Positions 42,220 to 54,668 are shown, numbered from the stretch's first letter. The stretch is DNA of 64,000 bases from Glycine soja (GCF_004193775.1 NC_041021.1:17544540-17608539); one strand, 5' to 3'. Notes: generated by a model from the sequence alone, not told the origin. Numbers and translations are program-made.

Positions 42220-42916
42220 GTGCCTATACTTCACAGTTATGTTGTTGATGGCCCTACAATCTATACATATTCTCCACTTACAATCCTTCTTGCGCACCAG
42301 AAACACAAGCACAACCCAAGGACTTAGGATCTATTGGACCCATCCCTTCTCCAACAATACCTTAACTTAGGATTCAATCTCCTTGGTCTCTTGAGGATTA
42401 GTCCTATAATCTGGCCTATTAGGAAGGCTTACTCCTGGGACTAAGTCTATTTGGTGTTCTATTCCCCTAAGAGGAGGTAACACAGGGGGTATCTCTTTGG
42501 GAAATACATCACCAAATTCCTGTAAGTGTGCCTGGACCTTTGGAGGAATGGTCTCAAGTGTGGGAATTGTGGTAGTGCTGAGGGAAGTCTTCTTTGAGAG
42601 GAGAAGGTAGAAAGCTTGCTTGAGAAGAAGAGCTCTCTTAATATCTCCTTTTGTTGCAAAATAAATCTCCTTCTTTACAACTTTCTTAGAGGAACACCTT
42701 CCCTCTTTTTCCTTATCCTTGACCTTTGGAGCTAAAGCCTTACTATCTTTTTTTTTATTTTGTTTCTAACTTTTCCTCATCCCTCTTGTCCTTCAATGTA
42801 AGTTGATCCTTAGCTACCTGTGAAGGTGTTTGTGGATGCAACACAAATTTAGTGTCAAGATGGGTGAGGGTAATCTCATTAGTTAGGCCATTGTAAATGA
42901 TCTTCCTATCAAATTG
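42220..42916 (-). pseudogene. chromovirus-like RT start and protease-RT linker
   Basis: Between 42,420 and 42,220 the minus strand shows a broken RT start (CKWRICIDCRAINNITVKY). From 42,916 to about 42,430 it holds the charged linker that joins protease to RT, with several stops. No RT active site remains. Confidence 0.65.
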
Positions 42917-43192
42917 CTATGGCCATCCTAAGAGAATATGCCCTGCCTCCATGGGAACTATATCACAAATAACTTCATCCTTATATGTCTCAATGGAGAT
43001 AGGAACCTTCACTTGTTGGTTAACTATCATTTCCTCTTGCTCATTGAGCCATTGAAGTTTATAAGGTTTTGGGTGGGGAATGATAGCGAGGTTCAACTTG
43101 GAAACTAATCTTGTGCTCCAACAATTGCAACAGGATCCACTATCCACAATGAGAGAACAAGTTTTATCTAAAATTTTGCATCTTGTATGCAA
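42917..43192 (-). pseudogene. chromovirus-like aspartic protease
   Basis: Short frame of 91 codons with the active site LIVDSGSCCN, the spacer LVSKLNLAIIPHPKPYKLQW and the closing VPMEAGHILLGWP (normally LGRP). It is separated from gag by stops and a frameshift near 43,200. Domain order and wording fit a CRM/Reina-type chromovirus; I cannot choose between them. Confidence 0.72.
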
Positions 43193-43204
43193 GATGTTCT
43201 CTCA

Positions 43205-44312
43205 TTAGGATTGGGATATATCACAAGATTGGTCTCCAAGGAGCCTTCTAACCATTAGGAGGTCACCTTCTTCATGGGGGTAGACTTCCTCACTAAACTC
43301 TTCACCCCTTGCTTCATCTTCACTTCCACTAGAGGAAGGGGAAGAAGTAGTCTCATTTTGACTACTATAAATGTTCTTTGTGGGAATTGAGAGGCAATGT
43401 GACCCATCCCAAGACATTTGAAGCATTTAATGTTGCTAGTCCTTGCATGGGAACTAGTCTTAGGGGTCAGTTTCTCTATGGTCTTACCCTTATCTTCCTT
43501 GGGTTTTGAAGGTGCAGCCCCCAAAATTCCTTGGGCTTGGTCCTTCCTTAAATAAGAGTGAAAGCCATAAGATTTTGAAGAAGACTTTCTTTTAATTTGT
43601 TTCTCCACTCTTATACAAAGTTGGACTAGCTCATCTAGGACCCTATATGGAAGGAGTTCAACCTTGTTCTTCACTCCCATATTAAGCCCACTAAGGAACC
43701 TAGCTATGCTTGTTCTTTCCTCCTCCATAAGTCCAACTCTTAAAAGGAATAGTTCCATTTGTTGTCTATATTCTTCGACACTCATACTACCTTGTCTAAG
43801 CCTTTGGAGCTTGTCCATAAGCTCCCTTTCATAGTCGGATGGAATGTGCCTCTTCCTAAGGGCACTCTTAAGATCATTCCAATACTTTACTGGAGGATCC
43901 CCATTAATCCTTCTTTCCCTAACAGGGGAATACCTCCAATAGAGGGCATACCCTTGCAAGCTATAAGGGTAGCCAATGGAACTTTTCTCGCTTCACTAAT
44001 ATGATGGCAAGCAAAGAGTTGTTCAACCTTCATTTCCCAATCTAGGTAGGCCTTAACATTATCTTTTCCATGGAAATATGGGAGGCTAACGCTAACCTCT
44101 TGAGACCTTTTATCCCTTTCTCTTCTTTGGGAGTGAGGTCTAGTATATGACCTATGCCTCGCTCTATAGTAGTCACTTAACTCTTCACTCAAACTTTTAC
44201 AAGACTCATGACTACCATAGGAAACATTTCCTCCTCTTCTTAATTCTTTCATTAATTTTCTTCTTTCTTTCTCTCTTATTTTCTCTCTATCATCTTGACT
44301 TATTTTTTCCAC
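43205..44312 (-). pseudogene. gag: chromovirus-like gag
   Basis: Two overlapping frames (44,312-43,887 and 43,959-43,255). The first has a charged N-terminus (DDREKIREKERRKLMKELRR) and VSLPYFHGKDNVKAYLDWEM. The second has the Gag core (WNDLKSALRKRHIPSDY, LQRLRQGSMSVEEYRQQMEL) and a zinc knuckle CFKCLGMGHIASQF in which the last cysteine is F. That change should weaken RNA binding. A frameshift near 43,900 splits the protein. Confidence 0.78.
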
Positions 44313-44994
44313 TTTTTTTCCTTTTTCTTTTATCTCTTGTTTTTATTTCCACAATTTAAGGGATCTCAATTCATCTAATATCCTATACAAGGGGTCCTTA
44401 GGAGTAGAACCCTCACCATTAACACCAGACGAAGAATGAAGACTCATGTTGGTTCCTAAGTTGTGGTTCTTTCTTGTTGGGGGTTTGAAAACAAAAGGTA
44501 AAAGAAACTATGGTTGAAGCCAAAATAAACACTAAAAAAGGTGTGAAAGATAAGGTAAAAACTATTTGGTAAAATCAAGCTATCTAGGTAGTTAGACAAT
44601 AGAAGGTAAAGGAAATTTAAAGCAATCTAGATGGTTTCCTATGTGAAGACTTGGATGACCCTTTGGAGGTCCTGACTGGCTATTCACATAGTCTACACGG
44701 TTTACACTAAGCTATTACACCCAAATAGAGGTTTGGGTGGTCTCTTGGAGGATCCCCATACACCATTGAAGAATGTCCAAACACAAGGAATTGCAATAGT
44801 AAAAAATTCAGCACTCAATTGTTCTATTACAACAAATTTAACAAAGCAATTCAGGTCTTCAAATTTGTCTTCAATGCTTGTTTTTTTTCTTAAGTGTTTT
44901 ACTCAAAATTTGGTGAGGCATTGGTTGCTTAAAATCCAACGGTGCTCCTAGGATGGTTAACCTCCAAGACTCAAAAATCTTCCTTCAAGCAATG
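44313..44994. other. leader region of the chromovirus-like relic
   Basis: Non-coding. No 5' LTR or PBS for the minus-strand relic is found; the sequence is cut at 44,994 by a plus-strand Ogre-like LTR. Confidence 0.5.
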
Positions 44995-46561
44995 TGTCAT
45001 ACCCTAATTTTGTCTGGGGATGATCGTTTGCCAACATTTGGATTCTTGCTAGCCAAATTGAGCTGCTTAACACCAATTGTCGCACATTCTATAAGGTGTT
45101 TTGACGTTTCAGAAGGAAATGAGAAAAATACTCAAAAGGAGGGCAAAAGGGTCACTTTTGGGGCATTTTCAGCCCCTGAGCCACCTAGATAACTTCATGA
45201 TCAAGTAACCAGCTCGCCTGGGTGAGCAAGGTTGCTTTAGAATGAAGTTGACAGCTCGCTGGGGTGAGCTTCCTTCATCCCAAATGCCTTGTTTTGCTAT
45301 AAATAGGCGTGAAGGGAGGCTGAGAATGAGGTCCAGAGGTTCCCTAAGGTCTAGAGGTCCAAAAAGAAGAAGAAAAAAGAGAAAAGAAGAAGAAAAAAGA
45401 GAAAAAGAAGCTAAAACACCGTTGAATTGCGACTGCAACCGATTTCTACATCATTCATCGTTCGTTCTTCATCGTTCTTCGACTGTTCTTCATCCGTTCT
45501 TCATTCTTCATCCAATTAGTGTTTTCTTTTAAGGATTTGAATTTGATTTATGGACCCTTAGGGGTCCCCTTTATTGTTTGTGCATCTTCATCTCCTTCTT
45601 TGATCATCGGTAATCTTTTTCTTTGTTCAAAGCGAGTTTCGACTGATCGTTCATACCATAATCTCGTTTAATCACCATTAAAATAATATTCAACCAATCA
45701 TTTGTGTTGTAATCTCACTTAATCACTGTTTAAATAAGTTTCAACCGATCGTTTGTGTCGTAAACTCTTTTCATCAAATGTAAAGTAAGTTTTAACCGAT
45801 TATTAACACCACAATTTATCTTTAAAAAAGGGATTGAAGATTAATAAGCAAAAACCAAATAAAACCAACTCATAAACTTCTTCATTTCATCAAAAAAAAA
45901 AATAGGTCGTTTCAAGGTCCAATGCCTTAACGATTCTCTCCTTTCAAAAATCAAGAGATCGTTTCAAGGTCCAACGTCTTAAACGATTCTCTCCTTTCAA
46001 AAAAATCAAGAGGTCGTTTCAAGGTCCAACGCCTTAACGACCCGCTCCTTTTTTCAAAAATTAAAAGATTGTTTCGAGGTCCAAACGCCTTAAACAACTT
46101 TTGTTCGGTTTAAATCAATCTTTGAAAAAAGATACAAACAATTTAACCAACAAAATTCAAACTTAAAGAACTACGTAGGTTTGATTTCCTCATCACACCC
46201 GAGGATACGTAGGAGCAAGGGCAACACCCTTGTCGACCCCAAAAAGATAAAAAAAACATAAAAAAGGGAAAAGACATAAAAAACATAAAAAGGGAAATAC
46301 ACAATTTTGAAGTCATGTCTTGCACACTCGATTAGAGGCTGTCGTCCCTTGTGATGGGCGCATGGGATGCTAATACCTTCCCCGTGCATAAACAACTCCC
46401 AAACCCTTATTTTCAAAATCCATAGACCATCGTCTTTGCTTTTTGGTTTTTCTAGCGTTTTCCTCGAATAAACTTTGGTGGCAACTCCTCGTGTTTTCCT
46501 TCCTTGGAAGACGCACCATCGAGTCTCGCATCGCCCTCCCGGCGAAGGGCAGGTCGTGACA
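44995..46561 (+). repeat. 5' LTR of a second Ogre-like element
   Basis: 1,567 bp, starting TGTCATACCCTAAT and ending GGTCGTGACA, followed by GTTGGCGACTCCACT. It has a variant twin hairpin (45,212-45,227 and 45,254-45,269) then, 28 bp on, GCTATAAATAG (45,296-45,306). It also has a four-fold tandem repeat at 45,906-46,105. It differs from the LTR at 18,816-20,489 except at the ends and promoter, so it is a distinct subfamily. Confidence 0.85.
45906..46105 (+). repeat. 54-bp tandem repeat, four units
   Basis: Units begin near 45,906, 45,959, 46,014 and 46,069 with RTCGTTTCAAGGTCCAA, followed by CGCCTTAACGATTCTCTCC or a variant. The last unit is degenerate. Confidence 0.85.
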
Positions 46562-46563
46562 GT

Positions 46564-46578
46564 TGGCGACTCCACTTA
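46564..46578 (+). promoter_or_regulatory. primer-binding site, tRNA-Arg type
   Basis: TGGCGACTCCACTTA lies two bases after the LTR end. It shares its first 13 bases with the PBS at 18,797-18,813. Confidence 0.65.
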
Positions 46579-47747
46579 GTCAATGTGCAATCTAGAGTTT
46601 TCCTCTTTTAGTGATGCATTGTTGCTGATAGTCCCTATCGCCACAATGTATTACCTAAGAGAATGATATCTCTAGAAGCCAATAATGTTACTTGAAACTA
46701 CTTTTTGGATTTGTCACTAGAAGGGGACTTTTGGATCCTTTCCATTAGATTCCCGAATTAGGGCCACATAGCAAACTTACTCTGGCATATTCCTTGATTG
46801 CATCATGCATCTCTTCAATGCATCGTAATAGGCAGATCATTCCTGCATCATATTTGTGCATTGCATTTGCATAAATCACTACATTATCATACACCTCCAT
46901 TTAGCATGCTTTTGTTCTGCCAACTGCATATATTCTACTTCCATTGTTCGCATGCCATGCATGATCCTTGTATTTTCCTCTACAAAAACAAAAAAGGAAA
47001 CAAAACCAAAAAAAACAAAAAAAAAGAGAACAAAAAGAAAGTCATACCGCGTTCTTAGTTACATGTGTTGGGTACCATGATGATGGCTATAAACCAACCA
47101 TGTTGGGATTATACACCGATTTCTCTAAAAAAAATGATTGAAAATCATGTAAATGTGGTACCTAATGCATGGTTAACTAGGAAAATGATGATTCTTCAGG
47201 CATCTCAATCTCATAATTACATTTTCCTTGCATAGCATGAGTATGCACTAGTCATTCATCTCTATGATTGGTTGCTGAAGTATTGCCAATCAGAATTTCT
47301 TTTCCTTGGATTATGGGGTTGAACCAAGCACATGTTTTAAGAAAAGGTTCATCAAGTCAAGGTCAAGCATGGAAGTAACCAGCTTGCAATAGTTGGTGCA
47401 GAAGATGGATCGAGTTACATTGTTTCTTTGTCTACTGCCAACACATAATTGTGCCAATTTACAAAAAAAATTGAGGACTGTTGATGTCCATGTGTTATTT
47501 CCAGTTTCACTTTGACAAGATGTGATGGACCATGTTGTTTTAATGAAAATCTAAATTGATTCAACCCTATGTCCTTGTGTAAAATTTGCAATACTTCAAC
47601 AATGCATCATTCACATACATCCATGCTTTTCATTGGTTGCATTGCTCATTGCATTCTTTCCTTGAAATGAAAACTGTAATCATTGTTATCAAAAGGAAAG
47701 AACACATTTTATGGTGCCGTTACCAAATGCGTGCCAGAGTTAGAGTA
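46579..47747. other. leader of the second Ogre-like element
   Basis: About 1.17 kb with many GCAT-type words and an A-rich run (46,983-47,040). No ORF1 is present before gag, so it is either a deleted or a shorter Tat-type element. Confidence 0.55.
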
Positions 47748-48893
47748 ATGAGTAAAATAGAGGAGGTGCAAGAGCGGATGAAGGCCGACATGGAAGCCAT
47801 GAAAGAGCAAATGGCCACAATGATGGAGGCCATGATGAGCATGAAGAAGATAATAGAGGTCAATGTAGCTGTAGTCGCCGCTACCAGCGCCATTACTGAA
47901 GTGGACCCAACTCCCTTTTTTGGTCTCAACCAAATAAATCATCCAACCTCAGATATGGTAGGCCAAGGAGGCAAAGAATTGGGAAGTATGGGTGGCCCCC
48001 ATTTTGTGCAAGTTCAGAACAAGCATGCCTTCCCGCCATATGGCTTTCCTCCCAACTATACACCACCCAATGTAGCACACACTCCCGATGAGAATGTCAA
48101 TAACTCCACTCCCATACTCATTGAGAGCCAACAACCTCAATCTTATCATGCACATGCCTCTCAACCCATGAGGAGACACATGAAATACCCCACCACAATC
48201 TAGTTGACTTCGAGCCTTGCCTCGGATATGCCACTAAGGGGCAACCAGTTGGTGGTGTACCCCTGCCAAATGCTTTGGAAGGCCCTCAATTTCACCCACG
48301 ACCACAACCCTTGCATTTTGCGGTGAGAAGAATCCCTCATGCTATGGCAGAAAAGGGAAAATTGGATCATATAGAGGAAAGGCTCAGGGCCATTAAAGGA
48401 GGTGGAGATCATGCTTTTGCTGACATGGCAGAGGTGTACCTAGTGTCTGGTGTCGCCATCCCTCTGAAGTTCAAGGTGTCGAATTTCAATAAGTACAAGG
48501 GGACTACTTGCCCCAAGAACCACCTGAAACTGTACTATCGAAAGATAGGGGCGCACGTGAAAGATGAAAAACTGTTGATACATTTCTTCCATGAAAGTCT
48601 TACCGGGGCAGCCGTCATCTGGTACGCTAATCTGGAACCTTCCCAAGTCCATTCTTGGAAGGACCTCATCGTTGCCTTCATTAGGTAGTATCAGTACAAT
48701 TCTGATATGGCTCCGGATAGCATGCAACTACAGAACATGGGTAAAAAGGGGCACAAATCTTTCAAAGAATACGCCCAAAGGTGGAGGGATCTGGCAACTC
48801 AAGTGGCGCCCCCAATGACAGAAAGGGAGATGATAACAATGATAATAGACACATTACCGATGTTCTACTATGAGAACATGGTGGGTTACACAC
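47748..48893 (+). pseudogene. gag: gag of the second Ogre-like element, broken and truncated
   Basis: Starts at the ATG at 47,748 (MSKIEEVQERMKADM), with the same methionine-rich helix as the first element's Gag (MKEQMATMMEAMMSMKK). The first frame ends at 48,203. After a frameshift the Gag core follows from 48,275 (FKVSNFNKYKGTTCPKNHL). A TAG at 48,686-48,688 replaces the first residue of a QYQYNSDM-type motif, and the frame then continues (FKEYAQRWRDLATQVAPP). At 48,893 the protein is cut by another Ogre-type LTR start. Confidence 0.8.
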
Positions 48894-49043
48894 TGTCATA
48901 CCCTAATTTCGTCCGGGGATTATTATTTGATGATATACAACTTTTGATTGGCTGCTTCGAGATACTGGGCACCCTTTGTTGCACAATATGTGAAGTCCCG
49001 AGACGTCCCGAAAAATCAAAAGGAAGCAGGCTTACGCGATCCG
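48894..49043 (+). repeat. 5' fragment of a third Ogre-type LTR
   Basis: Starts TGTCATACCCTAATTTCGTC and continues with CCGGGGATT; its first bases match the LTR starts at 44,995 and 20,489 (minus). It is lost after about 150 bp. Confidence 0.7.
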
Positions 49044-49078
49044 TTAACTACTCTATGAACAAACTTGGGTACAATTCT
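49044..49078 (+). repeat. 35-bp copy of the Tekay pol 3' end
   Basis: Identical to 49,984-50,018 and 58,561-58,595, starting TTAACTACTCTATGAAC. It is sandwiched between an Ogre LTR fragment and unrelated DNA. Confidence 0.9.
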
Positions 49079-49939
49079 AACGTTTTGCTTCGTCGGTTGT
49101 CTTGTGTTAACGTTGTTGAATCCATTGCAGCTTTTCTAAATCCAAAGCTAGCCACATTGGCGATTGTAAAGGATCTATAACTTTTATTTATTGTTTACTG
49201 TTTTATAACATTAGCTGATAATTGATCGTCCCCATGATCACAAAGACACACAAGGATTAATCATGGAAGAATTCTAAGTGATGAAGTTGTTTCTTTGACT
49301 GTTACACACTTCTTGCAGTTGTGTTGTTTGATTTGTAAAGCTAAATCTGTCTTCTCAATTGGGTCTGGCTCATCAAATAGCGAGAAATGCTTGCAACATT
49401 GTTCATTATTAAATAAATTTTTTAAGTATGAGTGTATGACTCACATGACATGAGATTTATTTAATGATAAAAAGTTGTTATTAATAATTTGAGAACAATG
49501 CTATCTCGTATGAACCCGCATAGATCTCTAAACAAATGGACGAGGACTGTGTTAGCACGTATCATGAGTGACGCTAATCATACCGTTCACCTTTTCTCTC
49601 AATCAGACCATTCTGTGAGTTTCAAGATAATTGTTCCTTTAAAAGTTTTTGTTTCTTTTAAATTATTTATTACTTAAAAAGATCATGAACACATTACTTT
49701 TTTTTTAAAAATTGATATCCTTTATTGTTTTGACTTAGTATAATATAAAAATTACTTAAACACATTTTTCGTCCATGTAATTTAGCGTTTTTTTTTTCTA
49801 TTTTCATTCTTGCAAAAAAATTTGTTTTAATCCTTACCAAACCTGTTTTTTTTCTATTTTCATTCTTGCAAAAAAATTTGTTTTAATCCTTACCAAACCT
49901 GTTTTTCGTCCATGTAATTTAACTATTCTAACGTCCCGA
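49079..49939. other. unassigned segment with a 56-bp tandem duplication
   Basis: AT-rich; no protein I recognise on either strand. Two tandem copies of a 56-bp unit with CATTCTTGCAAAAAAATTTG lie at 49,791-49,902. A small inverted repeat (ATTAAATAAAT/ATTTATTTAAT) is near 49,409-49,455. It could be the far end of another LTR or low-copy DNA. Confidence 0.45.
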
Positions 49940-49987
49940 GATGTTACAATACTCCCACCCTTTTAGGAATTTCGTCCCCGAAATTAA

Positions 49988-51946
49988 CTACTCTATGAAC
50001 AAACTTGGGTACAATTCTCTCATCGTATCCTCCAACTCCCATGTAGAATCACCCTCATCGGTTCCCCACTGCACCTTCACCAACGCGATCTCCTTTCCTC
50101 TCAACGACTTCGTCCTTCGGTCAGTGATCTCCTGAGGTTGTGCTCTATAGGTGAGGTTATCCTTCACCTGTACCTCGTCCACTGCAAGTATATGTGATGG
50201 ATCTGGGTTGTACCGTCTCAGTTGAGAGACATGGAACACAGGATGCAAATTCGATAAACTCGGAGGTAAGGCGATATGATAAGCTACAGGCCCAATCTTC
50301 TTCAAAATCTGATATGGACCTAGATACTTGGGTGTCAACTTCCTAGCTTTAAGAGCTCTTCCGACTCCGGTTACGGGAGAAACCTTCAAAAACACATGTT
50401 CTCCTTCCTGAAAATATAGTGGTTTCCTCCTTCTATCATAGTAGCTCTTCTGCCTATCCTGAGATGCTTTTATCTTCTCTCGAATCAACCTCACTTGTTC
50501 ATTAATCTGTTGTAGCATTTCAGGTCCAAGAAGTACTGCTTCTCCATCATCATACCAACAAATAGGAGTTTTGCACTTTCGTCCATATAAAGCTTCAAAA
50601 GGAGCCATACCAATACTGGCTTGGTAACTATTGTTGTAAGTAAACTCAATCAATGGCAAACAATCCATCCAGCTACCTTGTTGCTCTATAATACACGCCC
50701 GAAGCAGATCCTCTAGAGTCTGAATGGTTCGTTCAGTCTGACCATCTGTTTGAGGATGATAAGCTGAACTAAGCTTCAGCTTTGTCCCCAAGGCTTCATG
50801 TAGACTCGTCCAAAATCGCGAAGTGAACCTCGGATCCCTGTCAGATACAATACTAGAAGGAATTCCATGCAACCTTACTACTTCCTTGATGTACAACTCC
50901 ACTAGTTTCTCCATTCTATACTTCATATTCACTGGGATAAAATGAGCAGATTTGGTGAGTCGATCAACTATGACCCACACAGCATCATGTCCACGACTAG
51001 TCTTGGGCAAACTAGATACAAAATCCATAGATATGCTCTCCCATTTCCATTCCGGAATCTCCAATGGCTTCAATTCTCCCGATGGTCGCTGGTGTTCAGC
51101 CTTAGCCTTTTGACATGTCAAACATCTTGCTACATATTCAGCTACATCTTTCTTCATGCCATGCCACCAAAAACTTCTCTTCAAATCTTGGTACATCTTA
51201 GTCATTCCTGGATGGAAACTAAGATGACTTTTATGTGCTTCCTCCAAAATCTTAACTTTCAAATCATCTAGAGATGGCACACATATCCTCCCCTTGAATC
51301 TAATTAACCCGGTTGTGTCCTTCTCAAACTCCACATCCTTATCCTCCATTATATCTAACACCTTGCCTTGCAAAAATGGGTCATCCCCTTGAGCCTCGCG
51401 TATGTGATCTACGAATTCATTGGTGATCTGCAATGCTCCCACAAATAAGCTCTTGGGTCGCACCTCAATTGCTAGATTCAGATCTCGGAACTCCTCTATC
51501 AATCTCTGCTCCAAACTCATCATAGTCGCAACATGTAAAGATTTCCGGCTTAGCGCATCGGCTACTACATTAGCCTTTCCTGGATGGTAGGAAAGTCCAA
51601 AATCATAATCCTTGAGGAACTCCATCCATCTTCGTTGTCTCATATTGAGTTCCTTCTGATCGAACAAGTATTTGAGACTCTTGTGATCACTGAAAACTTC
51701 AAAACGAGTACCGTACAAATAATGCCTCCAAATCTTTAAGGCAAAGACCACCGCTGCTAGTTCCAAGTCATGAGTCGGATAGTTAACTTCATGAGGACGT
51801 AATTGACGTGAAGCATACGCCACTACTCTTCCCTCTTGCATCAACACACACCCCAAGCCTTGCCCGCTTGCATCGCAATACACTTCAAATGTTCTCTTAG
51901 GGTCGGGCAAAATTAACACTGGAGCTGTCGTCAACCGCCTCTTCAA
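49988..51946 (-). CDS. pol: Tekay-type pol: RNase H, integrase, chromodomain-like tail (copy 1)
   Basis: Open frame of 652 codons, in frame with the upstream segment past a TAA at 51,959-51,961. RNase H acidic residues are seen at D25 (YCDASG) and in DHKSL and VADALSR. Integrase has its zinc site (HX3H near 241-245 with CLTC at 275-278) and the catalytic triad D308, D369, E405 with 35-residue D-E spacing. The [19 protein letters not shown] segment is the C-terminal domain. The last about 50 residues ([20 protein letters not shown], then [18 protein letters not shown]) resemble a chromodomain, which can steer insertion into heterochromatin. The start methionine is internal, not a true start. 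Confidence 0.9.
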   Translation of the reverse strand: MKRRLTTAPVLILPDPKRTFEVYCDASGQGLGCVLMQEGRVVAYASRQLRPHEVNYPTHDLELAAVVFALKIWRHYLYGTRFEVFSDHKSLKYLFDQKELNMRQRRWMEFLKDYDFGLSYHPGKANVVADALSRKSLHVATMMSLEQRLIEEFRDLNLAIEVRPKSLFVGALQITNEFVDHIREAQGDDPFLQGKVLDIMEDKDVEFEKDTTGLIRFKGRICVPSLDDLKVKILEEAHKSHLSFHPGMTKMYQDLKRSFWWHGMKKDVAEYVARCLTCQKAKAEHQRPSGELKPLEIPEWKWESISMDFVSSLPKTSRGHDAVWVIVDRLTKSAHFIPVNMKYRMEKLVELYIKEVVRLHGIPSSIVSDRDPRFTSRFWTSLHEALGTKLKLSSAYHPQTDGQTERTIQTLEDLLRACIIEQQGSWMDCLPLIEFTYNNSYQASIGMAPFEALYGRKCKTPICWYDDGEAVLLGPEMLQQINEQVRLIREKIKASQDRQKSYYDRRRKPLYFQEGEHVFLKVSPVTGVGRALKARKLTPKYLGPYQILKKIGPVAYHIALPPSLSNLHPVFHVSQLRRYNPDPSHILAVDEVQVKDNLTYRAQPQEITDRRTKSLRGKEIALVKVQWGTDEGDSTWELEDTMRELYPSLFIE

Positions 51947-51958
51947 CTCTTGGAAACT

Positions 51959-54394
51959 TTACTCACACTTCTCATTCCAAACAAACTTCTCATTCTTACG
52001 AGTCAACTTAGTTAGGGGCAATGCCAATTTAGAAAATCCCTCAATGAACTTTCTATAATAGCCTGCCAACCCCAAGAAGCTTCGAACCTCCGTTGGAGTT
52101 GTCGGTTGTTGCCACTCCATAACCGACTCCACCTTGTTCGGATCCACCGCAACCCCGTCCTTAGAAATCACGTGCCCTAAGAACTGCACTTTCTCCAACC
52201 AAAAGTCACATTTCGACAGTTTGGCGAACAACTTCCTATCCCTCAGAATATGCAACACAATCCTCAAGTGCTTCTCATGCTCCTCCTTATTCCTCGAATA
52301 CACTAGGATATCATCAATGAACACAACCACGAACTGATCCAAGTAATCATGGAATATACGATTCATATAATCCATGAAAATAGCCGGAGCATTAGTCACT
52401 CCAAATGGCATGACTAAATACTCGTAGTGCCCATACCGAGTCCGAAATGCAGTCTTTGGGATATCTTCCTTCTTAACTCGGATTTGATGATACCCCGATC
52501 GCAGATCGATCTTCGAAAATACCGTCGCTCCCCTCAATTGGTCAATCAGATCATCTATCCTTGGTAGAGGATATTTGTTCTTGATAGTGACCTTGTTTAA
52601 CTGCCGGTAGTCTACACACATCCTCATACTTCCATCCTTCTTTTTAACCAACAAGACCGGCGCTCCCCACGGTGACGCGCTTGGACGAACAAATTGTTTG
52701 CTCAAAAGATCCTGTACTTGTACCTTCACCTCTGCTAGTTCTACCGGAGACATTCTATAAGGCGCAATCGACACTGGATTCGCCCCAGGCACCAAATCAA
52801 TAATGAATTCCACTTCTCTCTCAGGTGGCAATTCACAAATATCATCAGGAAAAACTTCCGGAAATTCCGACACCACCGGTATACTATTAACTTCAGCGTC
52901 CTCTTCCACATACATAGAGAACAACACCATGTAAGTTTGAACATCCTCCGTTCCTTCGTTGGCTGCATCCTCTTTCAAAGATTCACTTGGAACTACATCT
53001 CCACCAAACACTAGCATCTTCTCCTTATAGTCTAGAAAGATATGGTTAGTAGATAACCAATCCATCCCCAAGATCACATCTAGATGAGCTAAAGGTAGGC
53101 AAATCAAATCCGCCATAAAAGATCGACCCTCAACAATTATGGAACACTTCAAACACACCCGAGAGGTGGTTACAGGCTCGCTCGTCGGAGTAGACACCAC
53201 CATATCATATGGTAACTCCGTCGCACATAACCCCAACCTCTCCACACATGCATGAGATATGAAAGAATTCGTGGCACCTGAATCATAAAGTACATCTAGT
53301 AGTTTATCAGCAATCAAACACTTACCCCGTATCAAATCGTCGGAGGCAGCTGCTTCTGATCCACTCATAGCAAATACCCGAGAGGGTACTTTTGGTCTTC
53401 CACCACTAGTGTTGTTGTTGCTAACATTACCGCTCCTTGTGGAATTAGTGGGTCCACGATTGACGGTGTTGGAATTGGCTGTTACCGTCGGTCTCCCGGT
53501 CACCCTACATTCTCGAGCATAATGGCCCACCTTGCCACACACATAACAACGGTTCTCCTGTGTCTGCTGGAGCTGTGGGCAATTCCTCTTAATATGCGGT
53601 CCTCCACACTGAAAGCATTGTACCCCAGTCCCCCTTGACTGGCTCATGTTGGACGTAGCCATGGGCTGCTTCCCCTTGTTGCTAGCATACGGCTTCATCC
53701 TCTTGTTACCATTTCCTCTAAAAGGATGGTTTCTCTGAGGTCCTCCAACACCTCTAGCTTGCCTCTCCTTCATCTTATCTTCAAAAATCCTGCACTTTGT
53801 CACCAACTGATTAAAATCCGTAATCTGCATATAACTAACTGCTTGTTGGATCTCCAACCGAAGCCCATTCTCAAACTGAGCACATAAATCTTCCTCATTC
53901 CGAGCATCTTGGTATTGAGGCCAATACTGCAGAAGCTCATTAAACTTAGCCGTGTACTCCCCAACAGACATGTTTCCTTGCTTCAGATCCAGAAATTCCC
54001 TCGCCTTTCTCTTCCTGAGATCTCGTGGAAAGTAATTCTCCAGGAATTTGTCCTTGAAGGCATTCCAAGGAATCACGCCTCCAGGTGCAACAAATGAAGG
54101 CTTCACGAACTTCCACCAATTCTCGGCCTCCCCTTGGAGCATAAATGTTGCATAAAGGACCTTATGCTCCTCAAGGCAACCCATCGCCTCGAAAATCTTT
54201 TCCGTCTCAGCTAACCACAACCTAGCACCTTCCGGATCATAGTCTCCACTGAACTTTGGCGGGTGGTTCTTACGGAAAGCCATGAGTCCCCAATACTCCG
54301 CCGGTTCCACATCACGTTCCTACACTAGAGTTTCCAGCACAGCGGTGATGCGGTCAAGGACATCACGGTTCTGATCCCTACCACGTCCTGCCAT
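51959..54394 (-). pseudogene. gag-pol: Tekay-type gag-protease-RT (copy 1), two in-frame stops
   Basis: I place the original start at the ATG at 54,394 (MAGRGRDQNRDVLDRITAVL). An in-frame TAG at 54,320-54,322 interrupts it at codon 25, and 783 codons from the ATG at 54,310 are then open. Counting from 54,310: Gag core 20-190, zinc knuckles [13 protein letters not shown] (232-244) and [14 protein letters not shown] (255-268), protease [10 protein letters not shown] (DSG 343-345), RT motif [12 protein letters not shown] (D602) and active site FIDD (664-667). The frame ends at TAA 51,959-51,961, directly before RNase H and in the same frame. Both stops recur in the second copy. Confidence 0.9.
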
Positions 54395-54668
54395 ACCTAT
54401 CCTGTAGGGAAACTATTAGCACCCAAGAAATCCTAAAGAGAGAGTGTACCACACAGGCTATGACAGTTATAACAACATCCTTCTCTTTATACATACTTAT
54501 ACACACAACAATCCTATGAATCAGTCACACATCCATGCTCAAGACAATAAGGCAGAAATACACACAATGTGTGACTTAACGTCACTCCCCGAAACCTACT
54601 CCCAAGTTTCAGAGAAACACAACATTCACACAGCAAGACCATAACAGGTTCACTAGAATCCAACTTTT

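Noticed and set aside
45169..45532. Frames on both strands over the LTR leader, rich in R/K or S/F/L
   Set aside because: GA-rich leader sequence just after the TATA box; no protein similarity.
47586..47747. Longer start for gag of the second Ogre-like element
   Set aside because: The upstream part of the frame has no similarity to Gag, while the ATG at 47,748 aligns with the first element's Gag start.
49079..49677. Possible host gene exons (short frames such as MRTMLSRMNPHRSLNKW)
   Set aside because: Too short, no recognisable domain and no consistent splice structure; kept only as an unassigned segment.
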